From Acanthosepion esculentum (lineage: Eukaryota; Mollusca; Cephalopoda; Sepiida; Sepiidae), in the NCBI GenBank assembly GCA_964036315.1, contig OZ038500.1, forward strand, positions 63,229,749 to 63,293,748: DNA of 64,000 nucleotides. Direction: 5' to 3'. The notes under the pieces are model-generated. The model worked only from the letters and a program-made list of their open reading frames with translations. It had not been told where the DNA came from and did not search any database. Positions 53,160 to 63,699 of this stretch are shown here, in pieces (within the stretch, counting starts at the first letter, position 1; every line of letters starts with the position of its first letter). Position numbers and translations under genes: made by a program.

Positions 53160-53204
53160 GTTTGTCTGACGATCGTAAATAGCGCGAAACCCAGGGTCAC
53201 AAAC
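53160..53204 (+). ncRNA. Hammerhead ribozyme, right arm
   Basis: Stem I GTTTGT (53160-53165) with ACAAAC (53199-53204). Core CTGACGA. Stem II is weaker (CGT/GCG with a G-T). GAA, stem III ACC-CAG-GGT, cleavage after C53198 in GTC. It differs from the left arm by two substitutions in stem II. Confidence 0.75.
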
Positions 53205-53379
53205 TCACATCGATCCAACTAAATATGTTAGCTCTATCACTGATATTGAGTGCCTTCCAATAAGTAACGCGGATATATAATATATGAATAATAAATATAA
53301 AAAATTGCATATATAAATATATTTATTTATTTATATTTATATACATACACATTTTACACACACACACACACACAAACAC

Positions 53380-53385
<6 letters not shown>

Positions 53386-53437
<52 letters not shown>
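53386..53437. repeat. (TA)n microsatellite
   Basis: About 26 TA units after a short (CA)n. Confidence 0.95.
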
Positions 53438-53439
<2 letters not shown>

Positions 53440-53960
53440 GACAGGAAATGATATATAATGTTGTTATAACGGAAGCTGTATACGCGATGAGAGTTTATCT
53501 TAGTCAATGTGCACTGAGTAAAATGATACAAAATGACACTAAATATGATTTTATCAAAGCGATGATCAAAATAGCTGTAAAATTATATCAAGAAGAGAAA
53601 ACACTTTAAAACAACTTGTCTCTAGCGTTGTGTCGTTTTTTTCCTCTCAATATGACACAACATTGGATAAGCAGTCTTGTTGTTTTTCTTCTATGGTCTA
53701 AAACGAATTCTGAACTGCCAGCGAGTAGGAAGCGCCATTGAAAGTACACCGTTGTTGAGTTAATTTAAAATGCAGAGACGATTAAGAAGAATTTTGCATT
53801 TAAATCGATGGGCAAATGTCTTTCCTATTTTTACAGCTTTGGTAATTAGCCGCTTTTGCTTGAAGCAACAGCGTTTACGAAGGTGTAGAATGTATGATGC
53901 GTGCGTACGTAGCCGGAAAACGTTTCAGATTCGCTTGGCAAGACAAACGATTAAATTTAA
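53440..53960. other. No gene recognised
   Basis: A frame at 53770-54081 (+) begins MQRRLRRILHLNRWANVFPI and runs into (CA)n. The ~65 non-repeat residues have no domain that I recognise. Confidence 0.35.
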
Positions 53961-53964
53961 GGCA

Positions 53965-53969
53965 GCGCG

Positions 53970-54048
<79 letters not shown>
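53965..54048. repeat. (CG)n(CA)n microsatellite
   Basis: GCGCGC followed by about 35 CA units. Confidence 0.95.
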
Positions 54049-54049
<1 letters not shown>

Positions 54050-54810
54050 TTTATAATAATCGTCTCATACTACAATTCTAAAAAAGAGCCCTTCTGATTT
54101 ACAGTTGTAACTAACCTCGTATTCGGTGAGATAACCTATAAGGTTCATGAAAAAACCCCCCAAAAAAACAAAAAACAAAACACATTATCAAATAAAATGA
54201 TAATAAAAGTAATAAAATCATTTCTACCATATATATTACTGGCATAACTTCATAATAAATTGCCTATTCGAAGAATAATTCGCTATCAATGAAATCAACT
54301 GATATCCATGCAAGCTCAACTGTGAAAAGGTAAACATCGAGTTATGACTGCGTTCGTGGCAATGGAATCGTACTGTTATTAGCGGTATTTTGTGATTATA
54401 AATGGTCATTAGTGCACCATGCTGTCTTGAATTGTTTAGATATAGGAAAAGAAGAGGAGGAAGAATCAGTATTCGTAAGAGATCACGTGATGAAACGTAA
54501 GCAAAACAATGGTTTCCCTTTTAGGGGACGTGTGTAGGAAAACATGACATAGAATCATTTTTGTTATTTCATTTATTTTGAATTTCTAAGGATACAGTGA
54601 GCAACAACATTTCCAATAGCATCATATTTATATAAACAATAAGTAGTCGTCTTACTGCAGGTAGAGGATAAATTCACGAAAATTTGCTATAGTTTTTGAC
54701 CTCGTCTTATCTAAAGGTCGTCTTATAGGCTTATACGCGGAAATGTACGTTAAATTTAAATTTAGCGGCATCGTATTTTTGTTTGTTCTTCGTTGACATG
54801 AGTAGGCAAG
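54049..54810. other. No gene recognised
   Basis: Ordinary AT-rich sequence. Confidence 0.4.

Positions 54811-54811
<1 letters not shown>

Positions 54812-54902
<91 letters not shown>
54812..54902. repeat. (TA)n microsatellite
   Basis: About 45 TA units. Confidence 0.95.
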
Positions 54903-54905
<3 letters not shown>

Positions 54906-55150
54906 ACGCCCGGATAATATCGCGCGGAAAATGAAATCTGCGTGTCGAGTTCAAATTCATGCTCGATTCTGTTTCGTTCAATTCGTGTCATTGGAAAAGG
55001 CATGAATTCATCGAATCTACTTTCCTCCAGCTATGGATTAAGTAGCAGGATAGATTGGGCTCTCTTCAAAACCAGTCCGAAGAGAGATAGACTCTGTCAG
55101 GCGAAATTACCCTAAACACACGATTTCGACCATGATTGCAGTAAATGAGG
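54903..55150 (+). mobile_element. SINE fragment (composite-SINE body)
   Basis: TGCGTGTCGAGTTCAAATTCATG resembles the tRNA-part box B of the composite SINEs. CATTGGAAAAGGCATGAATTC and CTCCAGCTATGGATTAAGTAGCAGG match their body. Confidence 0.6.
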
Positions 55151-55234
55151 TAGCGTTATGACCATAATGGGTTACAAGACTCGTGAGGTGACCTGAAGGC
55201 GAAATATTTACCATTTATCAAGTTTGTACAAGGT

Positions 55235-55690
55235 TTGGTTTGGTTTGGTTTATTTTGTTTTACGGCTTATTAACCTTAATGGGTAATTTAATACCGACAA
55301 GTTTTTTTTAAAGATTGGTTTGTATGAACAGGATATGTATTCTTTGTAAGAAATCAATTTGTAGATCAGGTTTCATTGACGTATTTTTGTAAAGAGGCTT
55401 TTTGTCGAGAGTCAAATCTATTGTTGGTGATATTTATCTTTAAATGTATTTCTGGTATTTTTAATATAAAAATCCATTTTTATACTTTCATAGTGATTTG
55501 ACAACGGTTCGGGGGTTAACTATTTACCTAGAGCTGGTACCCTAACAGGTGCTACCATCCCGCGTCAGAGTGGAAATAGGAACACCAGCGATTAAGAGGT
55601 GGTTCCACGCTCTTCAAAATCTCCTGATCAGAGGCCTTGCTACCAGATGTAGTCTATCGTCATACTCTGGACGCAGGTTTGTGCGATATT
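55235..55690 (-). mobile_element. SINE-like family, minus-strand copy
   Basis: From GTTTTACGGCTTATTAACC (tail) to GTTCGGGGGTTAACTATTTAC and AACACCAGCGATTAAGAGGTGGTTCCACGC (head side). Longest copy of the family that also occurs at 37.4 and 45.5 kb. Confidence 0.7.
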
Positions 55691-55739
55691 TTTCACTAAG
55701 AAAAGGCTTTTTAACTGTGCATTCAATATATTTTGACTT

Positions 55740-55834
55740 ATTCGAATTATTTCAATTGTCATTGATGTTATTATGGGCACGACGTTTCGAGCAAGCAACG
55801 TCTGGCCGTCTTCAGATTAGCATTTTATGAGATA
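55740..55834 (-). mobile_element. PLE terminal fragment split by Tc1
   Basis: Minus strand CTGAAGACGGCCAGACGTTGC..CTCGAAACGTCGTGCCC, a decayed hammerhead-like end (stem II no longer pairs). The Tc1 element is inserted at a TA 20 bp away. Confidence 0.45.
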
Positions 55835-57096
55835 CAGGGGTTGGACAAAATAATTGAAACACTTGTTAAATTCAAAGAAAATTTATTTAATATGGAGTTG
55901 GTCCTCCTTTAGCCTCACATACAGCTTTAATACGTCTAGGAATGGAATCATACAGCTTTCTGACTTCATCCAGAGAAATTTTCAGCCATTCTTCCATTAA
56001 AACCTTCTCCAGCTCTCTAAGACACGATGGTGGAGGATAGCGGCTCCTATCTTGTCGCTCAAAAATGCACCACAAATGTTCAATAATATTGATATCTGGA
56101 GATTGGTGAGGCCCCTCCATGTGTTCTAGCTCACTTTCATGCTCTTCATACCAATTCTTAACCACTTGAGCAGTATGTATTGGAGCATTATCATCTTGGA
56201 AGATGCAGTCACCATCAGAGAATGAAGTCTGGGCCATTGGATGAAGATGATCTCCCAAAATGTTCAGGTAATCTTTGCTGTTGGTTCTACCATGTGGGGC
56301 AACTATTGAACCAAGACATTTCCATGATATGATGGCCGAAACTATCACTGATCCACCTCCATGCTTCACTGTTAGAAGAAGGCAGTTGTAAGCTTCTTTG
56401 GGCTGCCTCTACACATAAACTCGCCCTGAAGTTGGGAAAAGAGAAAAACTGGAATTGTCTAAGAATATGACTTGCTTCCATTGGTCTGCAGACCAGGCAT
56501 TGTGATCTCTGCACCACTTCAACCACTTCTGAATGTTGCGAGTGGAGAGAAGAGATTTCCTTACGGCAGTTCTTTCATGATATCGAGCCTTATGGAGCTA
56601 ATAACGAACAGTTTTAGCAGAAACTGGACTATTCAGATGATTATTCAACTCAGCACTCACTTTGGCCGCAGTAGTCTGATGATTTTTTGCCACATTGCGT
56701 TTAAATGCACGTCGGTCCCTGTCAGTAAGTTTGCAAGTCTGGCCCAAATTGCTACAGTTGCTAGAAGTTTTGCCCTGTTTCTCGAATTGCGTCATAGTTC
56801 TCGATATGGTAGCTCTTGAAAAATCAAACAGTTCAGCAACCTTAGTGATCGAGGCTCCTACCATGCGAGCTCCAACAATTTGCCCTTTTTCGAACTCAGA
56901 GAAGTCAAGCATTTAGCTTAAATTTTACTAAGTTCTAAAAATAAATAAGACAAAGACTTTAAATTAGATAAATAAACATATTTACAATAGATATAACCTG
57001 CAATTACGAAGTTTTAGTTAAATTTCTTAATATAATAGCTCTTTGAAATATAGGAGTGGAATTTGCAGCTGTTCCACTTATTTTGTCCAACCCCTG
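55835..57096 (-). pseudogene. Tc1-like transposon, near full length, transposase dead
   Basis: 1262 bp with ends CAGGGGTTGGACAAAATAA and complement, flanked by TA. Minus-strand transposase pieces: MLDFSEFEKGQIVGARMVGA and VAELFDFSRATISRT (HTH), LTDRDRRAFKRNVAKNHQTT, then VIFLDNSSFSLFPTSGRVYV (first catalytic Asp) followed by a stop where Trp is usual. A frameshifted block follows with CIFQDDNAPIHTA (second Asp) and SPDINIIEHLWCIFE (catalytic Glu). All three catalytic residues survive, but at least two frame changes and one stop inactivate the gene. Confidence 0.92.
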
Positions 57097-57098
57097 TA

Positions 57099-57394
57099 TC
57101 TTATCTGCTGACTATTGTGTGATTTTCGTCCCATTGTAAATCGATGATTGGGTTACTCCCTGACGATCTGAACTACTTTTAAACTACTTTTACTACCTGA
57201 TTCAGGTAGGAACACAGTTACTGATCACTAGATGACAGCAACACTTAACTAATCCAACACTTATATCCGCTACACCACAATCCCACAGGACGTCGCTGGT
57301 CTAGTTTTAGTGCATTTAATTCCAATATCAGATAGTTTCAACATTTGGTTACCATGGTTGATTCGTACCGCTCTTGATAATTTTATTTGACTTT
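57099..57394. other. No gene recognised
   Basis: Right flank of the Tc1 insertion, continuing the pre-insertion sequence. Confidence 0.4.
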
Positions 57395-57485
57395 TGATTG
57401 ATTGATTCGTTTTCTACGGCTTATCAACCCTTTTCAGGTTATTTAAAGCCAGAAAATATTTTGTAGGTTGTAAGAATATATTTTG
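57395..57485 (-). mobile_element. SINE tail
   Basis: GATTGATTCGTTTTCTACGGCTTATCAACCC TTTTCAGGTTATTTAAAGCCAGAAAATATTTT is the complement of the tail at 27000-27105. Confidence 0.7.
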
Positions 57486-57571
57486 GCGATAATAATGTTT
57501 TACAAGTCTTACTAATTTATTCTTTTAATTTCTTCTGTTTAATTAGTAGATTGATTGATTCTTTTTTACGG

Positions 57572-57573
<2 letters not shown>

Positions 57574-57611
<38 letters not shown>
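57574..57611. repeat. (TA)n microsatellite
   Basis: About 19 TA units following another copy of GATTGATTC....TACGGCCTAT. Confidence 0.9.
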
Positions 57612-57613
<2 letters not shown>

Positions 57614-57894
57614 AATCTGTTGAAATCTATCAATCTATATATCTATCTATCTCGCAAGTTAACTTGCAAACCACACACACACACACATGCACGCTCATTT
57701 TGTTATTATCTATTATCTATTACTAATATTATTTTATATTGGAAGCACTTAGAAAAAAACAACAAAAAAACAGTAGAACAGAGATAAACTTGTACACAAT
57801 TTCGATCCTGATATACATCGACTTATAAAATTGGAAAGGTACAACAAAATATGAAACAGACAGACCTTTTCGGCTGCATATAATAAAACTTCTT

Positions 57895-57897
<3 letters not shown>

Positions 57898-57929
<32 letters not shown>

Positions 57930-57955
57930 TAATATATATATATATATATATATAA

Positions 57956-58026
<71 letters not shown>
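57898..58026. repeat. (TA)n array abutting a PLE coding fragment
   Basis: Three TA blocks separated by AAATTAA and AATTTAA. The PLE frame starts at the last TA unit. Confidence 0.95.
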
Positions 58027-58030
<4 letters not shown>

Positions 58031-58323
58031 ACTACCTATTCTGCACAATATGTCCTAATAGTGGATATATTGGCGAATCTGGAACTAATTTTAGATTTCG
58101 TTTCAACAACCACAAACTAGACATACGTCAAAACAATTCTCATTCCACCATAGCTGAACACTTTAATCAATCAGGACACTCATTAGACAACTGTAAATGT
58201 ATATTGATACACTCAGGTTTTAGTACAACATACACACGAAAAAAAAAAGAGAAATACTGGATTTTAAAATTAGACACATATAAACTAGGGTTAAACAAAG
58301 ACTTGGGTATTTTAAATCTGTAG
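58027..58323 (+). CDS. Penelope-like element GIY-YIG endonuclease fragment
   Basis: 99 codons, open through the TA array to TAG at 58321-58323. It reads [95 protein letters not shown]. This is the C-terminal endonuclease of Penelope-like retroelements: CxxC ahead of YIG, the catalytic Arg region RFR.NNHK, the [10 protein letters not shown] block and E in EKYWILKL. The GIY half is replaced by IYY at the TA junction. The reverse transcriptase upstream is lost at the (TA)n. No stop or frameshift lies in the retained part, so the copy is relatively young. Confidence 0.85.
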
Positions 58324-58615
58324 AAATATTTCAATAGTTAAAAAATTTCTTTAGATATAGTTAAAAAACCTTTTTAAACAACATCTAAAATACTATCGTT
58401 AGATTTACGTTAAAAACTTCAAACATAGTTGTATTCCACATCGCGTGATGTCCGCGTCCCACGACGAACGCTGTAAACAAACTCCCAAATACAGTAATAC
58501 AGTAATCCAATTAATTTCTGAGGAAGGACCGAGGTGGTCTGAAATATTAAATATATATAAAAACATATAAATAAATACTTTCGCAAAAAAACACCCAATT
58601 TTTTTTCAGTTGTTT
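58324..58615 (+). mobile_element. PLE 3' UTR and terminal region
   Basis: Continues from the endonuclease stop through TTGTATTCCACATCGCGTGATGTCCGCGTCC, a hammerhead core and ATAAATAAATACTTTCGCAAA to a new (TA)n. Collinear with 13082-13260. Confidence 0.75.
58519..58545 (+). ncRNA. Hammerhead core motif in PLE 3' end
   Basis: CTGAGGA, stem II GACC...GGTC, GAAA. Same place as the motif at 13177 in the other copy; stem III and triplet not resolved. Confidence 0.45.
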
Positions 58616-58618
58616 TAT

Positions 58619-58619
<1 letters not shown>

Positions 58620-58660
<41 letters not shown>
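58620..58660. repeat. (TA)n microsatellite
   Basis: About 20 TA units between two PLE-type segments. Confidence 0.95.
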
Positions 58661-58661
<1 letters not shown>

Positions 58662-58785
58662 AATGAAAAGACAAGAGAAAAAATTGTACTTAGTTTTTAG
58701 CCGCCGCGTTTCGTCATCTGACGGATTTTATCAAGACAAATGTGATGATTTCATTTTGCAACAATTAATTAAAATTTTCAAATTT
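58661..58785 (-). mobile_element. PLE terminal fragment
   Basis: TTTTTAGCCGCCGCGTTTCGTCATCTGACGG, TTTATCAAGACAAATGTGATG, TTTTGCAACAA. Same signature as 6242-6400. Confidence 0.55.
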
Positions 58786-59050
58786 AAGAACTCCCATAAA
58801 TATTAATCCGATTAACTGAAAGGTTTAGGAGTTTGAACCTAGATTACGTCATATAGCATCTTCGAAAGGAAATTTTTCAATTTAAAGACGCCTATAAATA
58901 TTCAACAGGTTAACTGAAATCTCTAGGCATTTAGACCGTCGAATACGTCATGTGGCATCTTCGATAAGAAAATTTTAAAGACGCTCATAAACATTCATCA
59001 GGTTAGCTGAAATGCGTCGGCATTTATACCATGTTGCCGCATTAGACGTG
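58786..59050. repeat. About 90-bp degenerate tandem repeat (3 units)
   Basis: Each unit has C.CATAAA.ATT.A.C.GGTTA.CTGAAA, GCATTTA.ACC and ACGTCAT.T.GCATCTTCGA.A..AAATTTT. May be the leader of the adjacent PLE-type element. Confidence 0.65.
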
Positions 59051-59214
59051 CTGTTACTTGGGACAGAGCCCAACCCTCTTCAGGCCGGTTTTAAATTCAG
59101 AGTTACCTTTTCCTAGACCGGTTGATTTACTTGACCCCTCACTGAAGCAGGTTGTGACACAAGGTCGGTTTTTAACTTGGGGACCCGAGTGGAAACACTC
59201 GCGCCGCTGGTTTA

Positions 59215-59275
59215 AGCTTGTCTAAGCTGGTCAGAGCTTGTCTAAGCTGGTCAGAGCTTGTCTAAGGTAGTCATA
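59215..59275. repeat. 20-bp tandem repeat
   Basis: GCTTGTCTAAGCTGGTCAGA about three times. Confidence 0.9.
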
Positions 59276-59665
59276 GTCGGTCATACCACCGCTACGGAAC
59301 ATATGTTACACAGCGGTGGGGGGGACGCCAGGGAAGAGAGAAGGCCTCCGGCACAGAACAGATACTACAACCGCAGCATCTACTCCGACGGGAAAAAAAA
59401 CCATTCTCCGCAAAAACCGGTTGCCACTCAAGGCTATACGCTTTGCTTCCTTTCCCAAGGGTTTTAACGTGAATGCAATGGATTTGATTGGAATTCGACT
59501 CCCCGATTCCTCAATACGAGCCGATATCCATTATTCCACGTAAATCCTAGATTACGTTTCCAATATAAGAGAAATATTAGTGAATAATACCAAAATACTC
59601 TGCTGCACCAAATGCAAAGAAAAACTCAAAATCATAGAAGATATTATACAAAATAACCTACGTTA
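59276..59665 (+). other. Possible coding relic, unidentified
   Basis: Higher-GC segment. Frame pieces LRKNRLPLKAIRFASFPKGF, NVNAMDLIGIRLPDSSIRAD and, past a stop, SNIREILVNNTKILCCTKCKEKLKIIEDIIQNNLR ending at a TAA near 59665. The last part has CCTKCKEKL. It looks like decayed coding sequence of an element, perhaps the PLE ORF start, but I cannot name it. Confidence 0.35.
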
Positions 59666-59999
59666 ATTAAAATATCTTTCAACACAGGCGACTGCATCTT
59701 GAACTGTGCACAAAATATTTAATATGCAAAACTGCAAAAAAACAAAACAAAATAATAATAACACATCATAATGGATGCATTATTTTTGCTGCAATTTTTA
59801 TTCCTTTGAACAGTTGCACATGATGTCTGTTTCGACTGATTCAATAGTTTCAGCTCTCTATAAAATACCAGGATACGGCTAACGGGATCTTCCCTACCAC
59901 ACGGACAAAACATGGTTCTTGTTAATGACTGAGACCGTTGAAAATACTTGAACAAAAAGAAAAAAAACAAGCATAAACTTAGGTCAGTTTATCCACAGT

Positions 60000-60000
<1 letters not shown>
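59666..60000. other. No gene recognised
   Basis: Ordinary sequence; the minus frame at 59719-59970 has no recognisable domain. Confidence 0.4.
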
Positions 60001-60002
<2 letters not shown>

Positions 60003-60041
<39 letters not shown>

Positions 60042-60298
60042 TGAGATAGAGAGAGAGAGTGTGTGCGTATGTCTATGTATGGGTATATATGTGTATGTGA
60101 GAAAAAGAGAGAAAGTGTATGTGCCTGTGTATGGGTGTATGTGTGTGTATGAGAAAGAGAGAGAGAGAGCGAAAGTGTGTATGCGATTATCTCTATGTGT
60201 GTATGTGTGTGTATGAGAAAGAGAGAGAGAGAGATAGTCTGTGTGCGTATGTGTGTGTATGGATGTATGTGTGTGTATGAGAAAAAGAGTGAGATAGG

Positions 60299-60334
<36 letters not shown>

Positions 60335-60477
60335 AAGTGTGTGTGCTTATGTGTGTTTATGGGCGTATGTGTGTGTATGAGAGAGAGAGAAAGTGTGTGT
60401 GCGTATGTGTGTGCGTATGGGTGTATGTGTGTGTATGAGAAAGAGAGAGCGAAAGTGTGTGTTTGAATATCTGTGTG

Positions 60478-60511
<34 letters not shown>

Positions 60512-60572
60512 TGTGTGTGCGTATGTGTGTGTATGGATGTATGTGTGTGTATGAGAAAAAGAGAGAGCCAGT

Positions 60573-60622
<50 letters not shown>

Positions 60623-60650
60623 GGGAGGGAGGGAGAGAGAGAGAGAGAAA
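60003..60650. repeat. GA / GTGTAT / GATA microsatellite complex
   Basis: A higher-order pattern of (GA)n followed by AAAGTGTGTGTGCGTATGTG and GTGTATGAGA, repeated about eight times at 55-90 bp spacing. It ends in (GATA)n. Confidence 0.95.
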
Positions 60651-60902
60651 TAATATCTGTTTAATAAACGAGGTTACCGGGTACTTTCTATTATCACTGT
60701 TTTTTTTTGTTTTTTTTTAGTTTTGAGTCAAATGCAAAAAATAATATTTCGAATATCTACAGATCCACCCATCTTCGAAAACAGGTGGAACGAAATCTTC
60801 CTGCAATAAAGTAATCTCATGCCAGACTAGGTTTTCTTAGTAAAACTATTAAGACGTGAGAAAACGTGAAAGCGACAAAGAGAAAAAAAGATAACGAGAA
60901 TG

Positions 60903-60904
<2 letters not shown>

Positions 60905-60970
<66 letters not shown>
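60905..60970. repeat. (GA)n microsatellite
   Basis: About 32 GA units. Confidence 0.95.
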
Positions 60971-60973
<3 letters not shown>

Positions 60974-61172
60974 TAAGTTGAAAGGAATTGTGTTGTTTTA
61001 ATTTTCTTTGGGTTTAAAATACTGATTTGAAAGTTAAATTTACTTTAAAATGTAAAATAGCTAATGAAACAGGGTAATCAAGATTCATGCCCTCGCATGC
61101 CTTTCTTTTGCTTTAAGCTTTCTGTGAATGAATAGCAATGCAATGTAGCTGATCTCTTGTGCTATGCCACAG

Positions 61173-61421
61173 CTAATTGCCTTCAAGGGAGGTAACTGGC
61201 GGATTGTTAGAAAGGCGTTCAACGTAGATGAATTCATTAAATCTTTTCCCCATTTTCTGGTATTTTGTTGGCGGTTGGTTGCCTTTGGCGCTCATTATCT
61301 TGAACCGACACCCGATTGGTCTTGAAACGCGAATGTCATTCAAAAACATGTGTTTGACATAAAGAATTTTTTTCGATAGCCGGACGGAACATTTCGAGCG
61401 AATCGATGTCAGATTTGTCAA
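61173..61421 (-). other. Small ORF of balanced composition, unidentified
   Basis: 82 codons on the minus strand; an inner ATG gives MSAKGNQPPTKYQKMGKRFN and so on to SNNPPVTSLEGN. Composition is unlike the AT-rich flanks. The 3' end contains GTTACCTCCCTTGAAGG, matching the GGGAGGTAAC motif also near 20290, so it may be repeat-derived. Confidence 0.25.
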
Positions 61422-61800
61422 GCTTCACACAAAATTCAATGAAGTTAATTTGCTTGAATTTTTCAGGTATCGTAAAGATTGCAGAGCCGTTCCAATACTA
61501 ACGCTACAAAATCTCGCTTAATAACTGAACACGAGTAGATAGAACAAACCTATAGGTAGATTGCTTCAGTAAGCTAATTATCAGTAAGCATTCACATTTC
61601 CTTTGAAATGTACAATCATTATACATAGAGCTTAGAAAATATCGAATAACACATGTCCCTGTGGCAGATTTTACATCGTCTGCTTACTCGGAAGGAGTAT
61701 TTTATGTATCGATGCCAGCAGATTTGGGTTATAACCCGATCAATGTCTACCTTTTTGAATTTATTATAAAACTGAATTCTTGTCTACGTTTTTGGCTATA
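61422..61800. other. No gene recognised
   Basis: Ordinary intergenic sequence. Confidence 0.4.
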
Positions 61801-61972
61801 CAGTGTACCCCTGATATAAGAGAAACCCGGATATAAGATAGATTTTCTCTGGTCCCAAATTAGAGCCTGTGTTAATGTATATATAATAGACCAAACCCGG
61901 ATATAAGAGAAACCTGGATATAAGATACTTCTTCTCCGGTCCCGACAACTCTCTTATATCCGGGTTACACTG
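61801..61972. mobile_element. MITE, pogo/Tc1-mariner-type ends (copy 3)
   Basis: 172 bp, TA on both sides. Right end TATCCGGGTTACACTG; left end CAGTGTACCCCTGATATAAG has a deletion and a substitution. The interior is nearly the reverse complement of copy 2, including TGTGTTAATGTATATATAAT. Confidence 0.9.
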
Positions 61973-61984
61973 TATTAAAAAACT

Positions 61985-62965
61985 GGTGAATGAGTTCATT
62001 TTTAACTCTGGTTTTAAACCGGATTTATGCCTAACTTTTTTGCTTAAGGTTAAAATCGAACTTATGCCTACCTTTTCGACTATCTTGTAAAATCGGACCT
62101 ACGTTTATATTTTTGGTTCTCGTGTAAACCGGTTCTAGGCTTACTTTTTGAGATGAGGGTAAAATCGAGCCAATATCTACCTTTTTGAGTGTCTTGCGTA
62201 AAACCGGACCTATGCCTACTCTTTTGACTCTAGTCTAAAACTGAACTTAGGTCTACGTCTTTGACAAGAGGGTAAAACCGGACCTATACCTACACTTTTG
62301 ACTCTAGTCTAAAACTGAACTTACGTCTACGTCTTTGACAAGAGGGTAAAATCGGGCCTATACCTACTCTTTTGACTCTAGTCTAAAACTGAACTTAGGT
62401 CTACGTCTTTGACAAGAGGGTAAAACCGGACCTATGCCTCGCTTTTTTAACTCTAGTGTAAAACCAGACCTAGGCTTTCTTTTATTTTTGACACGAGCGT
62501 AAAACTGAGCAAATATGTACCTTTTTGAGTATCTTGCATTAAACCGGGCCGATGTTTACGTTTTTGAGTCCCGTGTAAAACCCTGTACTAAGGTCTACTT
62601 TTTTGACACGATGGGAAAACCGAGCCAATATGTAGCTTTTTGAGTGTCTTGTATAAAACCGGACTTATGTCTACATTTTTCACTCTAGTGTGAAACGGGA
62701 GAAAGGTCTACTTTTTTGACAAAAGGGTAAAACTGAGCCTATGTCTAATATTTTGAGCTTATTTTGTAAAAACCGGACCTTTATCCAACCTTTTTTAGTC
62801 TAGTCTAAAACCTGACCAAGATATATTTTTTTGACTCTAGCGTAAAACACGATCTGTGTCTACAGTTTTGACTGTGGTATAAAACCTAACCTAGGTCTAA
62901 CTTTTTTTTATTCTTGTTTAAACAGGATCTATGTGTGCCTTCATTGTTCTAGTGTAAAGCGGGAT
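61985..62965. repeat. ~35-bp degenerate minisatellite
   Basis: About 28 units of the form TTTTTGACTCTAGT.TAAAAC CGGACCTATGTCTAC. The consensus matches that of 16780-17800 (TTTTGATTCTAGTGTAAAC TGGACCTATGTCTACC). An inner 66-68-bp pair-unit (62230-62410) is locally amplified. Confidence 0.85.
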
Positions 62966-63380
62966 GTATGTTAAAGTTTTTTTTTTATTATTTAATTGTG
63001 AGAAAATTTATTTTCGAGATTAAATAACCCAAATAGATAAAATGTCGATAAATTAACCCATCAAAATCTAACAATTGCATACCACTTCGTATCCTTTGAG
63101 GAAGAAATATCTATATAGATCAATGTTTCCAAAATAGTCTAAAAAGAATCTTTCTGTATTCTGGGATAAAGGGCATTATGTTTTTTTTTTTTTAAAGTCA
63201 GAATTCCTCTCATAAGAAATGATTTAACTACATTTAGATATTTGAATTACTTCGCTTCTATGCCGGAATTAAATTAAAAATGTCTGTGTACAAATCATGC
63301 ATCAGTGGAAAAATTATATTGGATTTCTTGAAGGCTTCTGATAGGACGTCAATTAAAAAGCAATTTAATGATGGGTGAAT
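62966..63380. other. No gene recognised
   Basis: AT-rich spacer. Confidence 0.4.
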
Positions 63381-63382
63381 CT

Positions 63383-63697
63383 TTAATTCGCTGATGTGAT
63401 GAAGATGATTATCATTTTGAATTTCTTCAATTTAATACAACTACAGAAAATAATATTCCTAAAATAAATGTCTGCGAGTGCCTTTTGTACTTTATTGGCA
63501 GAGAATAAGCTGGTCTTGAATTCAAAAGCAGTACAGACAATGGCAGCTGTCCCAAAATTAAGAACCATCTGGAAAGACAAGAACATCTGCCAGAAATCAA
63601 AGATCTGATTTTTTTGTACGTTGAATTTTTGCGAGTCTTGTACATTGACAGCAGAATTACAGCGAAGAATGTAGTCGATATTAATAAGATGATACAT
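63383..63697 (-). other. Open frame, possible exon, unidentified
   Basis: 104 codons on the minus strand. The middle, SQKFNVQKNQIFDFWQMFLS, FQMVLNFGTAAIVCTAFEFK, TSLFSANKVQKALADIYF, has non-repeat composition with a hydrophobic stretch. It could be an exon of a membrane protein or decayed element sequence. No homology can be claimed by eye. Confidence 0.25.
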
Positions 63698-63699
63698 TA

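Larger units (their letters stand above)
53018..53228. repeat. Palindrome carrying two hammerhead ribozymes
   Basis: ~95-bp arms: ATATTTAGTTGGATTGATGT...GGTTGC at the left and its complement ending ATCGATCCAACTAAATAT at the right. The centre is near 53120. Each arm carries one complete hammerhead motif with 5' ends facing inward. Confidence 0.9.

Noticed and set aside
53770..54097. ORFs with Thr-His or Ala-His runs
   Set aside because: They continue through a (CA)n repeat; the non-repeat part is short and unrecognised.
54652..55003. ORFs rich in Tyr-Ile from (TA)n arrays, here and at all other (TA)n tracts
   Set aside because: Translation of TA repeats only.
55770..55815. Functional hammerhead at the PLE fragment
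   Set aside because: CTGAAGA and GAAAC are present, but stem II no longer pairs (GGCC versus GCTC).
58704..58725. Hammerhead motif at GCGTTTCGTCATCTGACGG
   Set aside because: CGTCA/TGACG forms a simple hairpin; no CUGANGA core with a separate stem II exists.
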